Assembly: GCF_019399895.1 (NCBI RefSeq)
Contig: NC_091873.1
Location: 3,790,001-3,854,000, forward strand
Reading direction: 5' to 3'
DNA length: 64,000 nucleotides
Origin: Cardiocondyla obscurior
Lineage: Eukaryota > Arthropoda > Insecta > Hymenoptera > Formicidae
Below are positions 47,701 through 60,185 of this stretch, one piece after another (position 1 is the first letter of the stretch; every line of letters starts with the position of its first letter). The notes beneath the pieces are model-generated. The model worked only from the letters and a program-made list of their open reading frames with translations. It did no database searches and was not told the origin of the DNA. Made by a program: the position numbers and the translations under genes.

Positions 47701-48350
47701 AGTACCGCGGTAGTAAACGTGTTAATTATTTTACACACACACGTGTGTGCAGAGAAATGGGATAAAGTATAATTAATAAAATTAAAAAGCATATACGATA
47801 CTTTTAAACTCACAAGTTAAACTTTTGGTCGGAAAAAAAAAAAATAATAATATTAAAAAAAGAAAAAGGGAAAGAAAGAAACTTTCTACATTACAATTGT
47901 GCTTAGTTTATAAGCATGGCAAAGCACAACAATGATATAAAATAATCAAAACTTTTCGTAATATATTCGAACCTTTTGTATTTGAAAATATATTGAAACA
48001 ATGCGGCGGGATATATTAAACGGTTAAATATTGAAAAAAAGTTTATATTACATATTAATGTAATTACATATTAATATGTATCTCGATACTTTTATACTAT
48101 ATTAGTATCGGACCGAAAAAGTAAAAGAAAAAAAAAAAAAAAAAAAAAAAAAAGAAATTTAATAACTAAATTAAATGGCAAACTTTTCCTCAACATCTTT
48201 AAATAAACCAAAAGTGCATTTAGTTTCTTTTTTTTCTCTTTTCCTTAAATGTACGTTTTCGCACATGTTCGTAAGCTTTTATAATTTTTTACATTTATCT
48301 GTGGCATATTTTTCGTTTTTAAAAACGACACTTCTTTAAAACCATCTTTT
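44775..48350. other. AT-rich gene-poor interval
   Basis: No credible coding exon was seen on either strand. It contains long poly(T) near 46470-46495, poly(A) near 48124-48153, and a 19-bp direct duplication at 45950-45987. A palindromic ACACACGTGTGT stretch lies at about 47735-47755. Confidence 0.65.
45950..45987. repeat. 19-bp direct tandem duplication
   Basis: GTGTTTTATGACAAATAAC occurs twice, back to back, without a mismatch. Confidence 0.9.
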
Positions 48351-49173
48351 ACTTGTGCGAATGCGCTCTCCGATTATTCATATCCAATCCCGGCGACAAA
48401 ACAACCCTCTCGCGTGCTCCCGTTCACCAACCCTCGTTTTCATCTCTGCTGTTCTCTTCCCCGTCCTCCGCCCTCCACCTTTTCCCTTCGCCCTGAGAAG
48501 TGTCCAAAACAGCGCGACGCCTCCGCGAAAGCATCGTTTCACTGCGGACATCGCGTATTTCCGGGGAATCTCGTGAGTCTTCGATAGGGGTGTATTTAGT
48601 GCAAGCTGCACAATCGTTATCTCGGACGTTAAACTATAAAAATAATTCGTAGCTGTATCTTCTTCTCCTTTTAATATTAATTTAAGAGTTACATAAAATT
48701 TAAAGGTATTAACTTATCTGGAATCATATTTAAATTTACAGTCTAAAATAAAATTACACTAAAGTTATATGAGTTATAAATTTCATTGTATAAATCTTGA
48801 AAGTTTTATGTTTAAAAGACTACTTTTAATCTTAAATGATATGTTTCTTGATGCACGTACAGTAAAATCTGTAATATCCGGAAATAAAATAAATAAGTAA
48901 TAAGATTTATAAATAGTTGTAAATTTGAGGGAAAACGTGTTATTAATTTTATTACTTTTTCTTTTAATTATTGCTTTCGATTCTATTTATTTCAAGGCAC
49001 GTTTTAGAAGCTCGAGTGTCTGATTAACGTTCAAGTGCGATAAATGAAAGGAATTTAAAACGTATGTAAACGTTTTATTCGTTCAAAAGAAAGATGGTGA
49101 AAAAAAAAAATAATTTTTCTTTCTTCCATGCGCGACGAGAAACTTCTTGACAAGGAGTTGAATTTAGAAAGAA
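48351..49173. other. Small GC-richer block and AT-rich spacer
   Basis: 48355-48600 is C-rich and pyrimidine-biased with short frames on both strands but no recognisable protein. It is AT-rich afterwards. Confidence 0.5.
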
Positions 49174-52100
49174 ATGTCGGTCGAAAGGATCGCTGAAGCG
49201 TTCTTACAATTAGACAAAGTAATCTCTCTAGTTACATTCCTGGCCGTCGCTAGTACCCTCTCGGTTTCCATGCGGTGGTGTACTCAGTGCGAATCGCGCA
49301 GCCGCCCGAACACCTCGGAGAGGCTGGCCGCGCGTTGTGATCGCGTGCGTAAAAAAAAAAGAAAGGGGTAAAAGAAACGGGGGCGCGGAGGAAGAGAGAA
49401 AGAGGGAACGTACGAAGGGAGGCCGTCCACGAGGCCGTCCAGCGTCGTTTGAACCGAGGTGCGATTCGCGACATCCGTGGTGCGGGTCCTCCGGAGGATG
49501 ACGTTGCCATCCGCGGCGTCGCGTGGGCGTCGCGGCCTCGAGATACGAACCCTCTGGCCCTATTATTGACTCGGGCCTGGTCTGGCAGCCATGACGAAAG
49601 GTTGCATTCGTCGCGAGATTGCCAGATGGCGCGGTGTGTGCGGTCTACCCTCCCTGGAATGCTCTCGGCGAGGATCCTGCCGACGCTCTCGAGCCCCACG
49701 GGTCCATACGCGACGCTGAGGGCGGCCGACGGCGGCCAGAGAGGACGCGCACGACGCTGAGCGACCCGTGAAAAAGTGTAAGCAAGCGATCGCGCACGTT
49801 AAAGCGCCGCGTGTGTGGAAGTGGCATTGCGCGGGGGCGGAAGCGGTGCGGAAAGTCCATTTCGGAAGGCTGCGTCCGTCATTTGGGACGGGGAGGCCGA
49901 CGGTTCGGTGACGAGGGCGCGGGGCTGGCATCGTCGGGAAAGCCCGCGCGCGCGGGGCTCGCGGGGTTCGTTGCCGGAAGTCGCGGCGTTCGTCGGACCG
50001 GAAGCGAGCGGGATCGTGCCTGGCGAAGTGAAACGCAAGTCGGCCCTCGGGAGTGCCGTCCACCATTTTGGGTGCGCAGAGGTTATTCCGTGTCCCGCGG
50101 AGGCGTCGGGACGCCCGCGACATCCTTCTTCGGAGTGATCTCTTCTCCTTTCCACTCGCTCTTCCGCATCCTCCCAATTTATCTGTCGGGACGGCGTTGC
50201 CGGGCGAGCCAGGGAAGAGCGAGCGGTTTCCGGAGAGGAATCCGTGCCGTTGGAGGCTGAGAATCAGCTGGACCGTCCCAGCGCGTCGTCGGAAAGATCC
50301 TGGAACGTCCCCGACGCCGCGGAACTCGAGCCATTTTTACGCGCTGCATGCCGGGAGGAGCGGCTCTCCCGCTGGAAACTGGGTTACCGCGTCGCTTCCG
50401 CTCGAATTCCTCCTTCGTTCGTCACCCGGAGGCTCGCACTTTCGTGGATTGAGAAACGTGCTCCCTGCCCTGCGTAGAACTCAGGGTAGAGAACTGCACG
50501 CGCGGGGTCGACGACGGTCATTCGAGTGAAGGATAATCCGCGCAGGCAGGGGAGAAATAAAGGCGTGGGTACGAGATCTCGGAGATGAGGAAAAGTGGTG
50601 CGTCGTGTGACTAACGTTCGTCGAGGATGGTGATGCGCGGATTTGTACGTTGATGCGTCAGATATTGTGCTCAGCTCTGCTCTGCTCTGGGTGGATTCGT
50701 CGCGTAATTTTGTGCGGAAGCAGCGTGCGTTGACGCGTCACGAGAGAGGCTAACCAGTGGCTGGGTTTTCAGGTGGCGGAGACAGTGCACGGATGGGATG
50801 GACGGATCGTAACAATCGTCGAGAAGCGTCATGCAGGAAGACGAGAGGCGCACGGATTAGTCGATGAAGAATAGGCAGTGCTTTCTATCATCACGGCGGA
50901 CTTGGCGGCGTGTGTTATGCGGTCAGAGGAGATTCGTGTGCTAACAACGAGGAAATGCCCCGACACTTAAGACTAATTATGCCGAAGGCGGCGGTAATTG
51001 ATCTGGGTTGAATTGGTGAAGTTGCCGAGGAAAATCGTGCAGAGGCGCGCATCCGCGTGCCGCTTGATTTGCCGGACTCATCGAAAATAATTGCGCAGGT
51101 AAAACGGGCTCACTCGTCGAAGAGATAAACGCGATCGGTGTGCGTGGGGTTATGCGAAAGTTGTGCGCGAACGGTTTCCGCGGGTCGGTGTACTTGTTGA
51201 TAAATACCGGGCAAGTAGAAAGGACTGACTTTACGGAGACGAACGCCGAGAGAATCAAGACTGTGCGCGGAATAATTAATATTTCTACCGAGGAATGGTG
51301 TGCAGGGCAAATAGGCGGGTGTTCAGCGAGGAAATACTTGGCGGTACCTGCGTTCGATATCGAGTAATTAATTACCGAAGGAAATGACATGCAGATCTTT
51401 TTGCTAGAAGAGAAATTTGTACTTGGAGAAAAGTGACCGTTCAACGACGACATTTTCTCGGAAATGGATGTAAATTTGCGTTTTTCATATCCCGAAAAAT
51501 ATGACAAGTTAGTATCTCCCATAATAAAAGTGATAAGTATTGTTTTGCTGAGAGAAACCACAGGTTTATGTCAAAAATGAGAAATTCCTTCAGTTAAAAT
51601 ACGATGCTATTTGGATCGCTTGAAAAAACTACACTTGCGTGCTACGGAAAATCAAGACGCGTGAGAAATTCTTATCTAAAGAAATAACTTGTACGCAGGA
51701 AAGTATTAAGGGCGAGTGTAAGTTTCGTTTGCTCAAGCAAAATTCTTTTCCTTCTAAGTTAAGCGAAGGAATCCCGTTTGTTAAAAAGAAAAGTTGCGAA
51801 TTTTGTACACCGTGAAAAACTGGAGAATTCTACTTGCCCGAGAAATGTCTTCTAAACCGTTAATCCTTAATCCCGCCGAAGACTCGTTCGTCAAACAAGA
51901 AATATCAAGATTCGTTCTTACCTAAGAAATATTGTCCCCACCGGAGGAAATGGTGACGTGCAAATTCGCGACGATAAAGACTAGACCCTCCTTTACAATT
52001 TCAGGTGAAGGATCTCGCTAATAATTGGAAATGCGTCATCAGGAAAATAAATCTCTCGTAAAAGTGCAGCGAGGGTTTGTGGAAAAGGAGCGATCGTTAA

Positions 52101-52416
52101 AGCACCCGTGAGTCTTATGGAGCGGCAATTAATGGATCTTAATGGAAGGAGGATGAATCTGACGAATCTTGTTCGGAAAAGTCGTCAAGTGTATTACTCT
52201 TCAATGGACATGGCCAGAAATTAGAGACCGGCAGAGCGTCGGGGACGATGGAGATCGAGTGATTTCGGCAGAGGACCGACAAGTAGTTTTAGATGTTTTG
52301 TATCAGCCGGCGAGACCGATCGAATGCGTCAATTGTTAGTGCTTCGGAAAGTGCTCTCCCGATTCTCCTCGCCAAAGGATTACGCGTGGCGACCGGATTC
52401 CACCGTTACGAGAGAC
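49174..52416 (+). other. GC-rich block, candidate long 5' leader exon of a plus-strand gene
   Basis: A CpG-rich segment (densest at 49380-50560) grading into ordinary sequence and ending in a near-perfect donor, AGAGAC|GTAAGTACC, at 52416. Several overlapping frames stay open in the GC-rich part on both strands, as expected from base composition rather than coding. Many short ATG frames interrupt it, which suits an untranslated leader. The last ATG before the donor (52324) opens 31 codons running into the splice site (MRQLLVLRKVLSRFSSPKDY...) and could be the start of the protein, with a poor Kozak context. The product is unknown and no further exon can be tied to it securely. Confidence 0.35.
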
Positions 52417-55400
52417 GTAAGTACCTCATCACGCCATTTTGTCTTGTCGAGATAAGTGTGAGTAGAGATTAATTGAACGAGTCTTTATAAGAGATCCGTG
52501 AGAAAGTTGAATCAGCAAGAAAAAAAAAAAAGGTTTAATTCTAAATAGTTGGTTAAAAAGCTTTTGCTATTTTTATGTCTAAACGAGTTGTACACTAAAA
52601 AAAGAACACTATTTTTATTATTGCAAGACTAGTAATAAATTGAGAGAATTATCGAATGACTATATATTTAGTTTATTGTGCTGAAAGGGTAAAGGAATTA
52701 CTTTTAAATTGTAAATGCTACATCCTGCAAGTTATTTTATTTAAAATTGAAAAACAAAGGGAATAAGATATCGTAGTTGCTACATAGTTAAATTAATTCG
52801 TCAAATTTTGTGACAATAAACAAATTAATTACCCAACTTCAATAACATAAAATTTCTCTTATAACGTATTATTTACAAAGAGATTTTTCTGCAAATATTT
52901 TCACAAAAACAAAATATTATTTTTACAAACAGGTCAATGTTCACCGTTCGATATATTTTAAAATAAACGATATTTTTTTTTAATATAAGTTTTTTGAGAC
53001 GTGAAAAAATAGCAAAGTTTTTCAATCAATATTTTGTTCAAAACATTGCATGCCCAATATTGAGTAATAGAAAAAGAATTTCTCGAATTTGTGCTTTCGA
53101 GAAAAAACTCTATTAATACCTATTGCTAGCGCAGCTAGCGCAAGTCTTATTTTGATAAAAAAAAATAAAATAAAATAAAAACTGCTACATGCAACCTTTT
53201 ATATGCATTACATTCTTAACGATGTAAATCGTGACGATAAAGTTTAGAAAGAAATAATCAAGGCAATCGCAAGTTTTATACGAAAAGTGTTGAAACGACA
53301 TTTCCGTTACGAAATAAACAGCAACTTAAATTTTCGAGTTTTCCCTCGAGAGAAGGGAAGATGGGGGCGTGACGGAGGTGAAAGAGCACGGCCGAAACAG
53401 GGTCAGGAATCAGTACAGTGGTAACCTGCAGCCCCCATCTCACTCCCATGCACCGGTACACAGTGCCTGAGGAAAACGCTAACCTACATGCTCGTTCGTA
53501 CGGCAAATCATATTCAGTTCGTAAAATGAAAACCACCCGCGATGCACACGCCATCGCATCCGTTTCTGTGTCCCTCTCGCTACCCCGCTAGCGGCTGGCA
53601 CGACGTAGAGAATCGTCTTTCAGAGAAAATCCACGAAGGCTTGATTCCAAGCAGGGCTTCCCTTCTCTGTAATGTTCTTGTATCCACTCATACCTAGAAA
53701 CCTTAACGTTTGGATTAAAATTCCATTAATATTGAACATTTCTATGTCGTATACATGTGCGTGTTAGTAAATACCAGGAAATATCAACGAATATACAAAG
53801 TATATTAATATCAGCTAAATACAGAACGGTTATTCGTATTGCAGTTCTTTTAAGTTGTACATTTTCACTCATGTAATTAATAATGTAGCTTATCTACTAA
53901 TCTCGTGAGAGAATAAAAAGATATCGGTGAGCCATGTATATCGCCAACCATGTATATTTTTTTTTGCGAACACGAATATGGGCTTAAATAGATATTAATA
54001 TATACGTACGATCGTATATTTTGCTCTTTTTTCCTTGGTATTTACATGGTTAACAAAAATCTTCTGCATAGTTAATGGACTTAACGCAAATGTAGGAGAA
54101 ACTTAATTAGAGAAAAGAAAACATGCAAGCTAGTTTACAGTAAAAAAGCAGAGTTAAACATTAATAGGATAAACTAGAGTCTGCAACAGGAGAATAACAA
54201 GAGAATTTTTTTTTCTTTCTTTTTTTTTCCAAAATAACGATCCTATCGCGAAACTAATTACCGTACGATTCCCATTGGTCTCATAAATATTTGTTTGTTA
54301 CTCGATGTTTATTTTATTAATTGTCATTAATCAACGGACTAGTAATGCGGCGCAATATCCACGGGGAGCATATAAATTTGTTATTAGAAGCAGGTTTGTG
54401 TGTTTTATGTTAAATCACTCGTAATGATATTATTAACAGTGTTATAATTATTATTTGGGAAACATCGATGATAGGAAGATTAATCTAGGCAAAACGGAAA
54501 TAGACCGGGTGAATAAATTCTGAGTAAAATTAATTCCATAATGCAGGAACAATAAATTTCCGATAATAGCGATAAAAATCTTTATATATGTATATATTTC
54601 CTTCTTTTGACGCTAAATAAATCTAAATGCAATATGTATTTAATGATAAATATTTGAAATTTAAGACGAGCAACTGCTTTCTTAGAAAACTTTGTCTATA
54701 CGCGAAAGTCTCACCTAGGGAAAGGCTTTAGGTATTGCAGTTTTGAGTCGTTTCTTCTGATACGCTCTGTATAGATAATGTCTAAGTTGAAAATCAATAA
54801 CTGATAGAACGATTCGTCTTCAATGGCGGTGTTGAACCCAGGACGAGGGAAAAGAGGGACGGGAGGAGAGAGAACGCAAGTGGCGATGATCGCACTTCTT
54901 TCAGCATCGAGATCATTACGGTAGTGATTTGTGGCGCCATTAGAGAGGCGCACCCGAAATGCGTTTCTGAAAAGCGGAGGTCCGAAATTAATCGTTGGTG
55001 GCCGGCGCGGGGGGCGAGGGCAGCATAAATTCCGGGCAATCCGTTTCGTGCCGGGGAAATTTTTCGGCTTTGAAATGGCCGAAATCCGCGTACCGAAACG
55101 AAAAGTTTCACGACAGATAAAGAGCGCGTTTATTGCTGATCTATCATCCTTGTGAAGCTCGCACTTTATTTCTTAGAATCTCGAACGATGAAGTTACGTA
55201 ACTGACAAGTTGGTTCTTTTTCAAAGAGTTTTAGAATTCTTGCGGCACATTTTGAAATAATATTTCAAGCAATAATTTCCTTTTCTCGAATGATAAAATA
55301 TTAATTTTAATTATTAAATATAGGAATTATTGAGAAAATTACATTAGAGAATTTTGTTTGATTTCTTTGGTTATAACAAATGTTCACGTTATAATTTTAC

Positions 55401-58400
55401 CGCGAGAGTAGAATTTATTTCGCAAATTATCTAGGACGAGTCCGAAATGAATGTGATTTAAACCAAAAACAGAACTCGACATTAGGATTTAGGATAATCC
55501 CGGAAAATCCAGTACGTCTGACAAATTTATAACAATTTGTCAGTGTATAATCAGTGTAAAATTGAACATATGAATCTTTACAGTTGAATTTACGATAAAT
55601 GAGAAGCGAAAGTGCATATTTTAGGTACTTTTTTTGTTTTTGTTTTTTTTTTTTCTTTACACATTAGACATTCATTACTGATAACTAATTAAATTATAAT
55701 AATTTAATAATCTATAACGGTCAAAAATAGGATAAAAAAAAAAAGAAATTTTATTATTTTGACTATTAATTTTCTTGTTATTTTTAATCGTCCTTTTCAA
55801 ATAAAAGCAAAAATCTGATAATATTTTTTTGACGAGGGTTAAAAAGAAGGTGAGGAGTAAAAAGTGACAAGTATTGGAGTTGCGAGTTGGCCAGGTGAAT
55901 AGGTACGGACGGTGGGCGAAATTTTAATCACTCGCAGTTGCGCTTTTCTGCTGCACACCGTGCATTGTGCTCGTAACTTTAAGAAAGTATAACGACGGCC
56001 GATGCGCACGGAAGAATTGATTTAGTATTGTGTGCCGTAAAGTAGCGAGACGGTGACCCCTTTTCTCTAGCGAAATCGATATACACACTTCGATACACAC
56101 GCACACGTTACCCAAGCTCACTCTTACCGTGCACTCACCCTGTCCTTTACAAACGTACACAAACACGCACGCACACACATACATACGGATATACCCCTCG
56201 AACACCCGATCTATTTCGCTCCTTCTCTCGTCGCCCTCTTCTACCTGTCTTCCCTGAATTAAAATGTCGACTGAAAGAGCCCTTCAACTTTGCATCGTAA
56301 TCTATATATATTGCACTTTTCCATATTTTGTGTCTAAACGAAATAAATTTGAGGCGATCCGAGAAAGAAAATGTTTAGAGTAAAACGCGATGGAAGTTTA
56401 GTTTCCACAATTTATAACTGCATTATGTGTCGAATTATTATTCATCGCTAGGCAATTGATAATATTTGTGGATAAGTATCACGTATTGGTCAGCTTCTAC
56501 CGTTGTGTTTTATGATGAAATATAAACCGATATGTAAAAGATTGAGCTCAACGGAGAATCTTCTCTTATTACATTTTTGTTTTATATTACGTTTGTACAT
56601 ATTTCGTAATTATTATAATATACAAGGTATATTACGCTATTGTACTGTAATTAATCAAAATCTTGGATTGTTAATCAGAGCGTTATAACGCTGGTCGACT
56701 TTTTAAAATTATATTTGAACTTAATAGCCGTATTATTTAAATAAAAATGTCGAATGGGAAACAACGCATAAACTTTTACGAAAGTGCGTTCTACGTTAGT
56801 CATTATTAAAAACGGAAGAGGTTAAATGATAAAGAAAATCTGATATTTCAGTTCTCTGCGGAAATAGCTGGGAGGGAAATGTGCTCACTCTTTAAAATAG
56901 AAAACGTGACGTTTATGGAAAAGAGCTTTAGGGGAAATACTTCTAAGTATGCTAAATAAAAGACAGTTTGTTATCCGTACTCAGCGTCGGATAGTGACAT
57001 GACGTTTGTGGGATGGGAAAAAGAAAAAAAAAAAAGAAGATTTCAAAAATGTTCCGGTTTTTTAACCACTTTCTCGAATTCGCCTGAAATTCCCCGCCGC
57101 TAATGGCATTGAGACTAGAGTCCCCGAGCTGTCTGAAGATATTTCATGGTGATTCACGGGCACATCCTGCAGGACCGGTAATATTCCCGGGTACAGGGGG
57201 AGAGGGGAAGAGTAGAGAGAGAGAGAGAGAGAGAGCGAGAAGGGGCAACGGGGGAGAAACGCGACAGCCACCTCCCGATGTAAATCACCCCTCCCCTCCT
57301 CCCACTCTTGTCGGCCAGAGGGCGAACAAAGTGGATGGGAAAACCCAGGACGTCTCTTTTCCCGAAAAATAATTCCGACGAGCCGGCTTTTCCATTAAAA
57401 AGTTTGATTCGCGGATCTGTAGTCAGCATACCTACCCTAACTTCACTGAAAAAGGGAAGTTTGCCGTTCATTCTCGGAGGTGTAAGGTGGAGAAGAGCAT
57501 GACGGAGACTCTTTGGCCATTTTTCGAAGTCCGTTTTATCTTTTGTTTCTGCAATGTTGCGAGCATGTTGCGAAGTGTATTTTCGTTTAAAATTCTAGAA
57601 CTTCGGAGGTTCCGTAGCATCGCAGCTATATTGGATGGCGACGTCAGGAACGAGAAATCGTGCGTCATGTTTTCTTGCGATGAACAAAGTCAAAGTATAC
57701 AGAAAGAAAGAAATTTTGAAGGAAAAGAAGTTTTTTTTTCCTATATTAATTTTGTATTTTCGATTCTGACATATAAAACCGTAACTTGCCTTTGATTATT
57801 TAACATATAACTTTTCTAACATCAAAACAAAAATGTTTGATTTTTATTTTTTATATTTTTTTTTAAATTAGGAAACTATTTAAAGTAATTACAATAATTC
57901 ACGTTAATTTTCTTAACAACTTTAATTACTTAAACTTTCGCTAACTTCCTGAAAACTACTGCCTCTTGTTTGCCTAATTGCTAAATTTTCGTTTGTTTCG
58001 ATCTCCGAAGAAAGTAAATAACAATTTTTTCCTAAATTTACTAATGCAGAAAAGTTGAAGTTGAAAGTTTTCACAAGATTTTTTTTCCCACCAGAGTGCA
58101 GGCAAGACGACGAGCATTGGTTAAACAAATTTTGAAAACATTCTTTTCAAGCGAATTAGAACTTCTTCTTTCGTTTTTCCGAATTCCTCAGTAGTTACAG
58201 TCTTTTACCCCTTTGCCGTCCAACACCATCTCCGGGTCAATTTGAGGGAAGAGGTGCGCGGCCGTCAAAGTCCCGTCTAACTTTAAACGACTTCGAACCC
58301 CCGGCACCTTCTCATCGTTGGGACGAGAGAGGCGTCATTCTTGTCGTTCTTGTCGTTCTCATCGTTGTCGTAGGCGTCGGCCTCTTTTCGCAATAGCACA

Positions 58401-60006
58401 GTTCGCAAAGTCGCGATGGTCGCTGATAAAAGTTACGTCATTTACTTCTTAGCTTGCACTTCTCCCTTTCACGCTTTCTCAGGCAAACGGTGTGACAGAC
58501 GTAAGGCTACAAGACGAGAACCGAAATATGAGAATAGAGTTCAAAGGGAAGGGAAAGGGGGGAGGGGGAGGGTAAAAAAAACCTGTAGTTTTGTTAAATA
58601 CTTTGGATTAAATTCTCTGCATATTAAAACGAATATACGTGGTATAAAATACCAAATATTTTGCAGGCTTTGCATTTTTGCAATTTCTCACGGGAGCGTA
58701 TAACTAGAATAGTTTTTATTTATTTCTCTATTGCATAATTTGGTGATGTTGTACGAATTTTATTTTAAATAAAATTTTTGGCGTGAATTTTAGAATAATT
58801 TTTGTACGGTGAAATATTAACTCAACTTTTTATATTAAAAGTTTAACCAGGCTTCTCATAAACTTTAGAATTTTTAGCGTTATTCTTTCTTTTACTGCTA
58901 CATTTTATTGTATTTGTAACAATTATATTAAAACATATAGTTAATAGGGTTATTATAAAAAAAAAAAAAAATGTGATTTTGATTGATTAAAATTAGGAGT
59001 TGTTTAAAAACACTTTTATAGTTTTGGCCATAAGGATAATATTATTACTGATAATTTAAGTTTAAAAACTGACTGCAACCTGACAAAGGGGTGCGCAAAG
59101 TGAAATGCGGAAGATGAGGATGGAGTGAGAAACATCGTTCACCGGAGACACTCAGCCTTTGCGGCGAGATGATGAGGGGTGCAGGGGATGAAATAATGTA
59201 GAGGATAATGCAACTGGGTTTATTGCACTCCGGGAGACGATGTCCTCTCGCATTGTCTCTAAGGATCTGAATATTCCGTTTGCTGTTGACCAAATTTATG
59301 TCGGGTATACAATCAGGATAGTTTCACATGAAAGATGAATTTAATTTACTTATCATATAATATAAGTAATAAATTTAGGATATTAAATATTTTAATTAAA
59401 CTTCCTTCTAAGGTTTTGGAAAGACACGTCTTTATAAAAAAAATATAATAAAATAAATGAGACAAGTAACAAAAAAAATTTGTAAATAACATTGTGAAGA
59501 AACACGGTTAGTTGTGCGTGTGAGTGACGTGACTTTAAATTAACAAATTATAAATTGTACGTTTTTGCTTTACTTTGTCCCATTTTCAATAACGCGGTAA
59601 TAATAAAATTAGATAATAAATAATTAAAAGGAAAAAATTATTGCCGCGTCGCTGAAGACGGTTCAAAGTAAACTTGGGACGTACGTCGTTAATTAAAAAA
59701 GTTACATTAACTCGTACACAACTAACCGTCTTTGACTTTAAAACCCAACTTTTATATTACCCATTAATTTTAATATGAATAATCAATAATTAATTAATTT
59801 TTTATTTAAAAACAGCAAGCTTAAAAAATTTATTTTAGTCATTATATTATAAATTAATGTGTTTATAAGAAGAAATTTATTGCGATTGATATTACGATTC
59901 AAAAAAATTAACGCTTGACGCTTTCGAAGCACGTTGTGTTAATATTTAGATATGCAGCGTACCTAACGTGCATTGGAATGATAAGAGTGCCTTTTGGTTG
60001 TTACAG
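52417..60006. other. Gene-poor tract (putative first intron) with scattered GC-rich islands
   Basis: Mostly AT-rich. Islands with unusual composition lie at about 53310-53600, 54840-55150, 57090-57500, 58200-58580 and 59050-59290. A GA repeat is at 57214-57236 and a CA-rich stretch at 56090-56190. None encodes a recognisable protein. The spacing and composition recall conserved non-coding elements around developmental genes, but conservation cannot be judged from one sequence. Confidence 0.4.
59500..59733. mobile_element. 234-bp fold-back (MITE-like) element
   Basis: The left end AAACACGGTTAGTTGTG and the reversed right end AAAGACGGTTAGTTGTG agree in 16 of 17 bases. The arms remain alignable inward (ATTAAC, TTTACTTTG, CGCGG.AATAAT), so nearly the whole element can fold on itself. 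It is non-coding, and target duplication is unclear. Confidence 0.65.
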
Positions 60007-60185
60007 AATCCCTGGTATGCGTAGTACGGGCGTAGGGCTCGTTCCGGGACTAGTGAAGGGATCAAAGGAGGGTCGTCTGGCCGCTCTCGAGCGGTTCGAG
60101 GGCCGGTGAGCACGAAAGGGCGAACAACCACCTTGCCGACGACCAGCAACCCTCCCGTCCGTCACTGTCGACGAACAACAGAACA
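60007..60185 (+). other. Candidate internal or first coding exon, product unknown
   Basis: A good acceptor (CCTTTTGGTTGTTACAG) precedes a GC-rich 179-bp segment ending in ACAG|GTTAGT; an earlier donor G|GTGAGC lies at 60105. An ATG at 60017 opens a frame (MRSTGVGLVPGLVKGSKEGR...) that would splice from the earlier donor. The frame matches no family recognised here. It could be a second leader exon of the gene starting in the 49-52 kb block. Confidence 0.3.

Noticed and set aside
49250..50530. Several overlapping 100-200-codon frames on both strands
   Set aside because: High GC removes stop codons in every frame. The translations are Arg/Pro/Ala-rich with no motif, and overlapping frames contradict each other.
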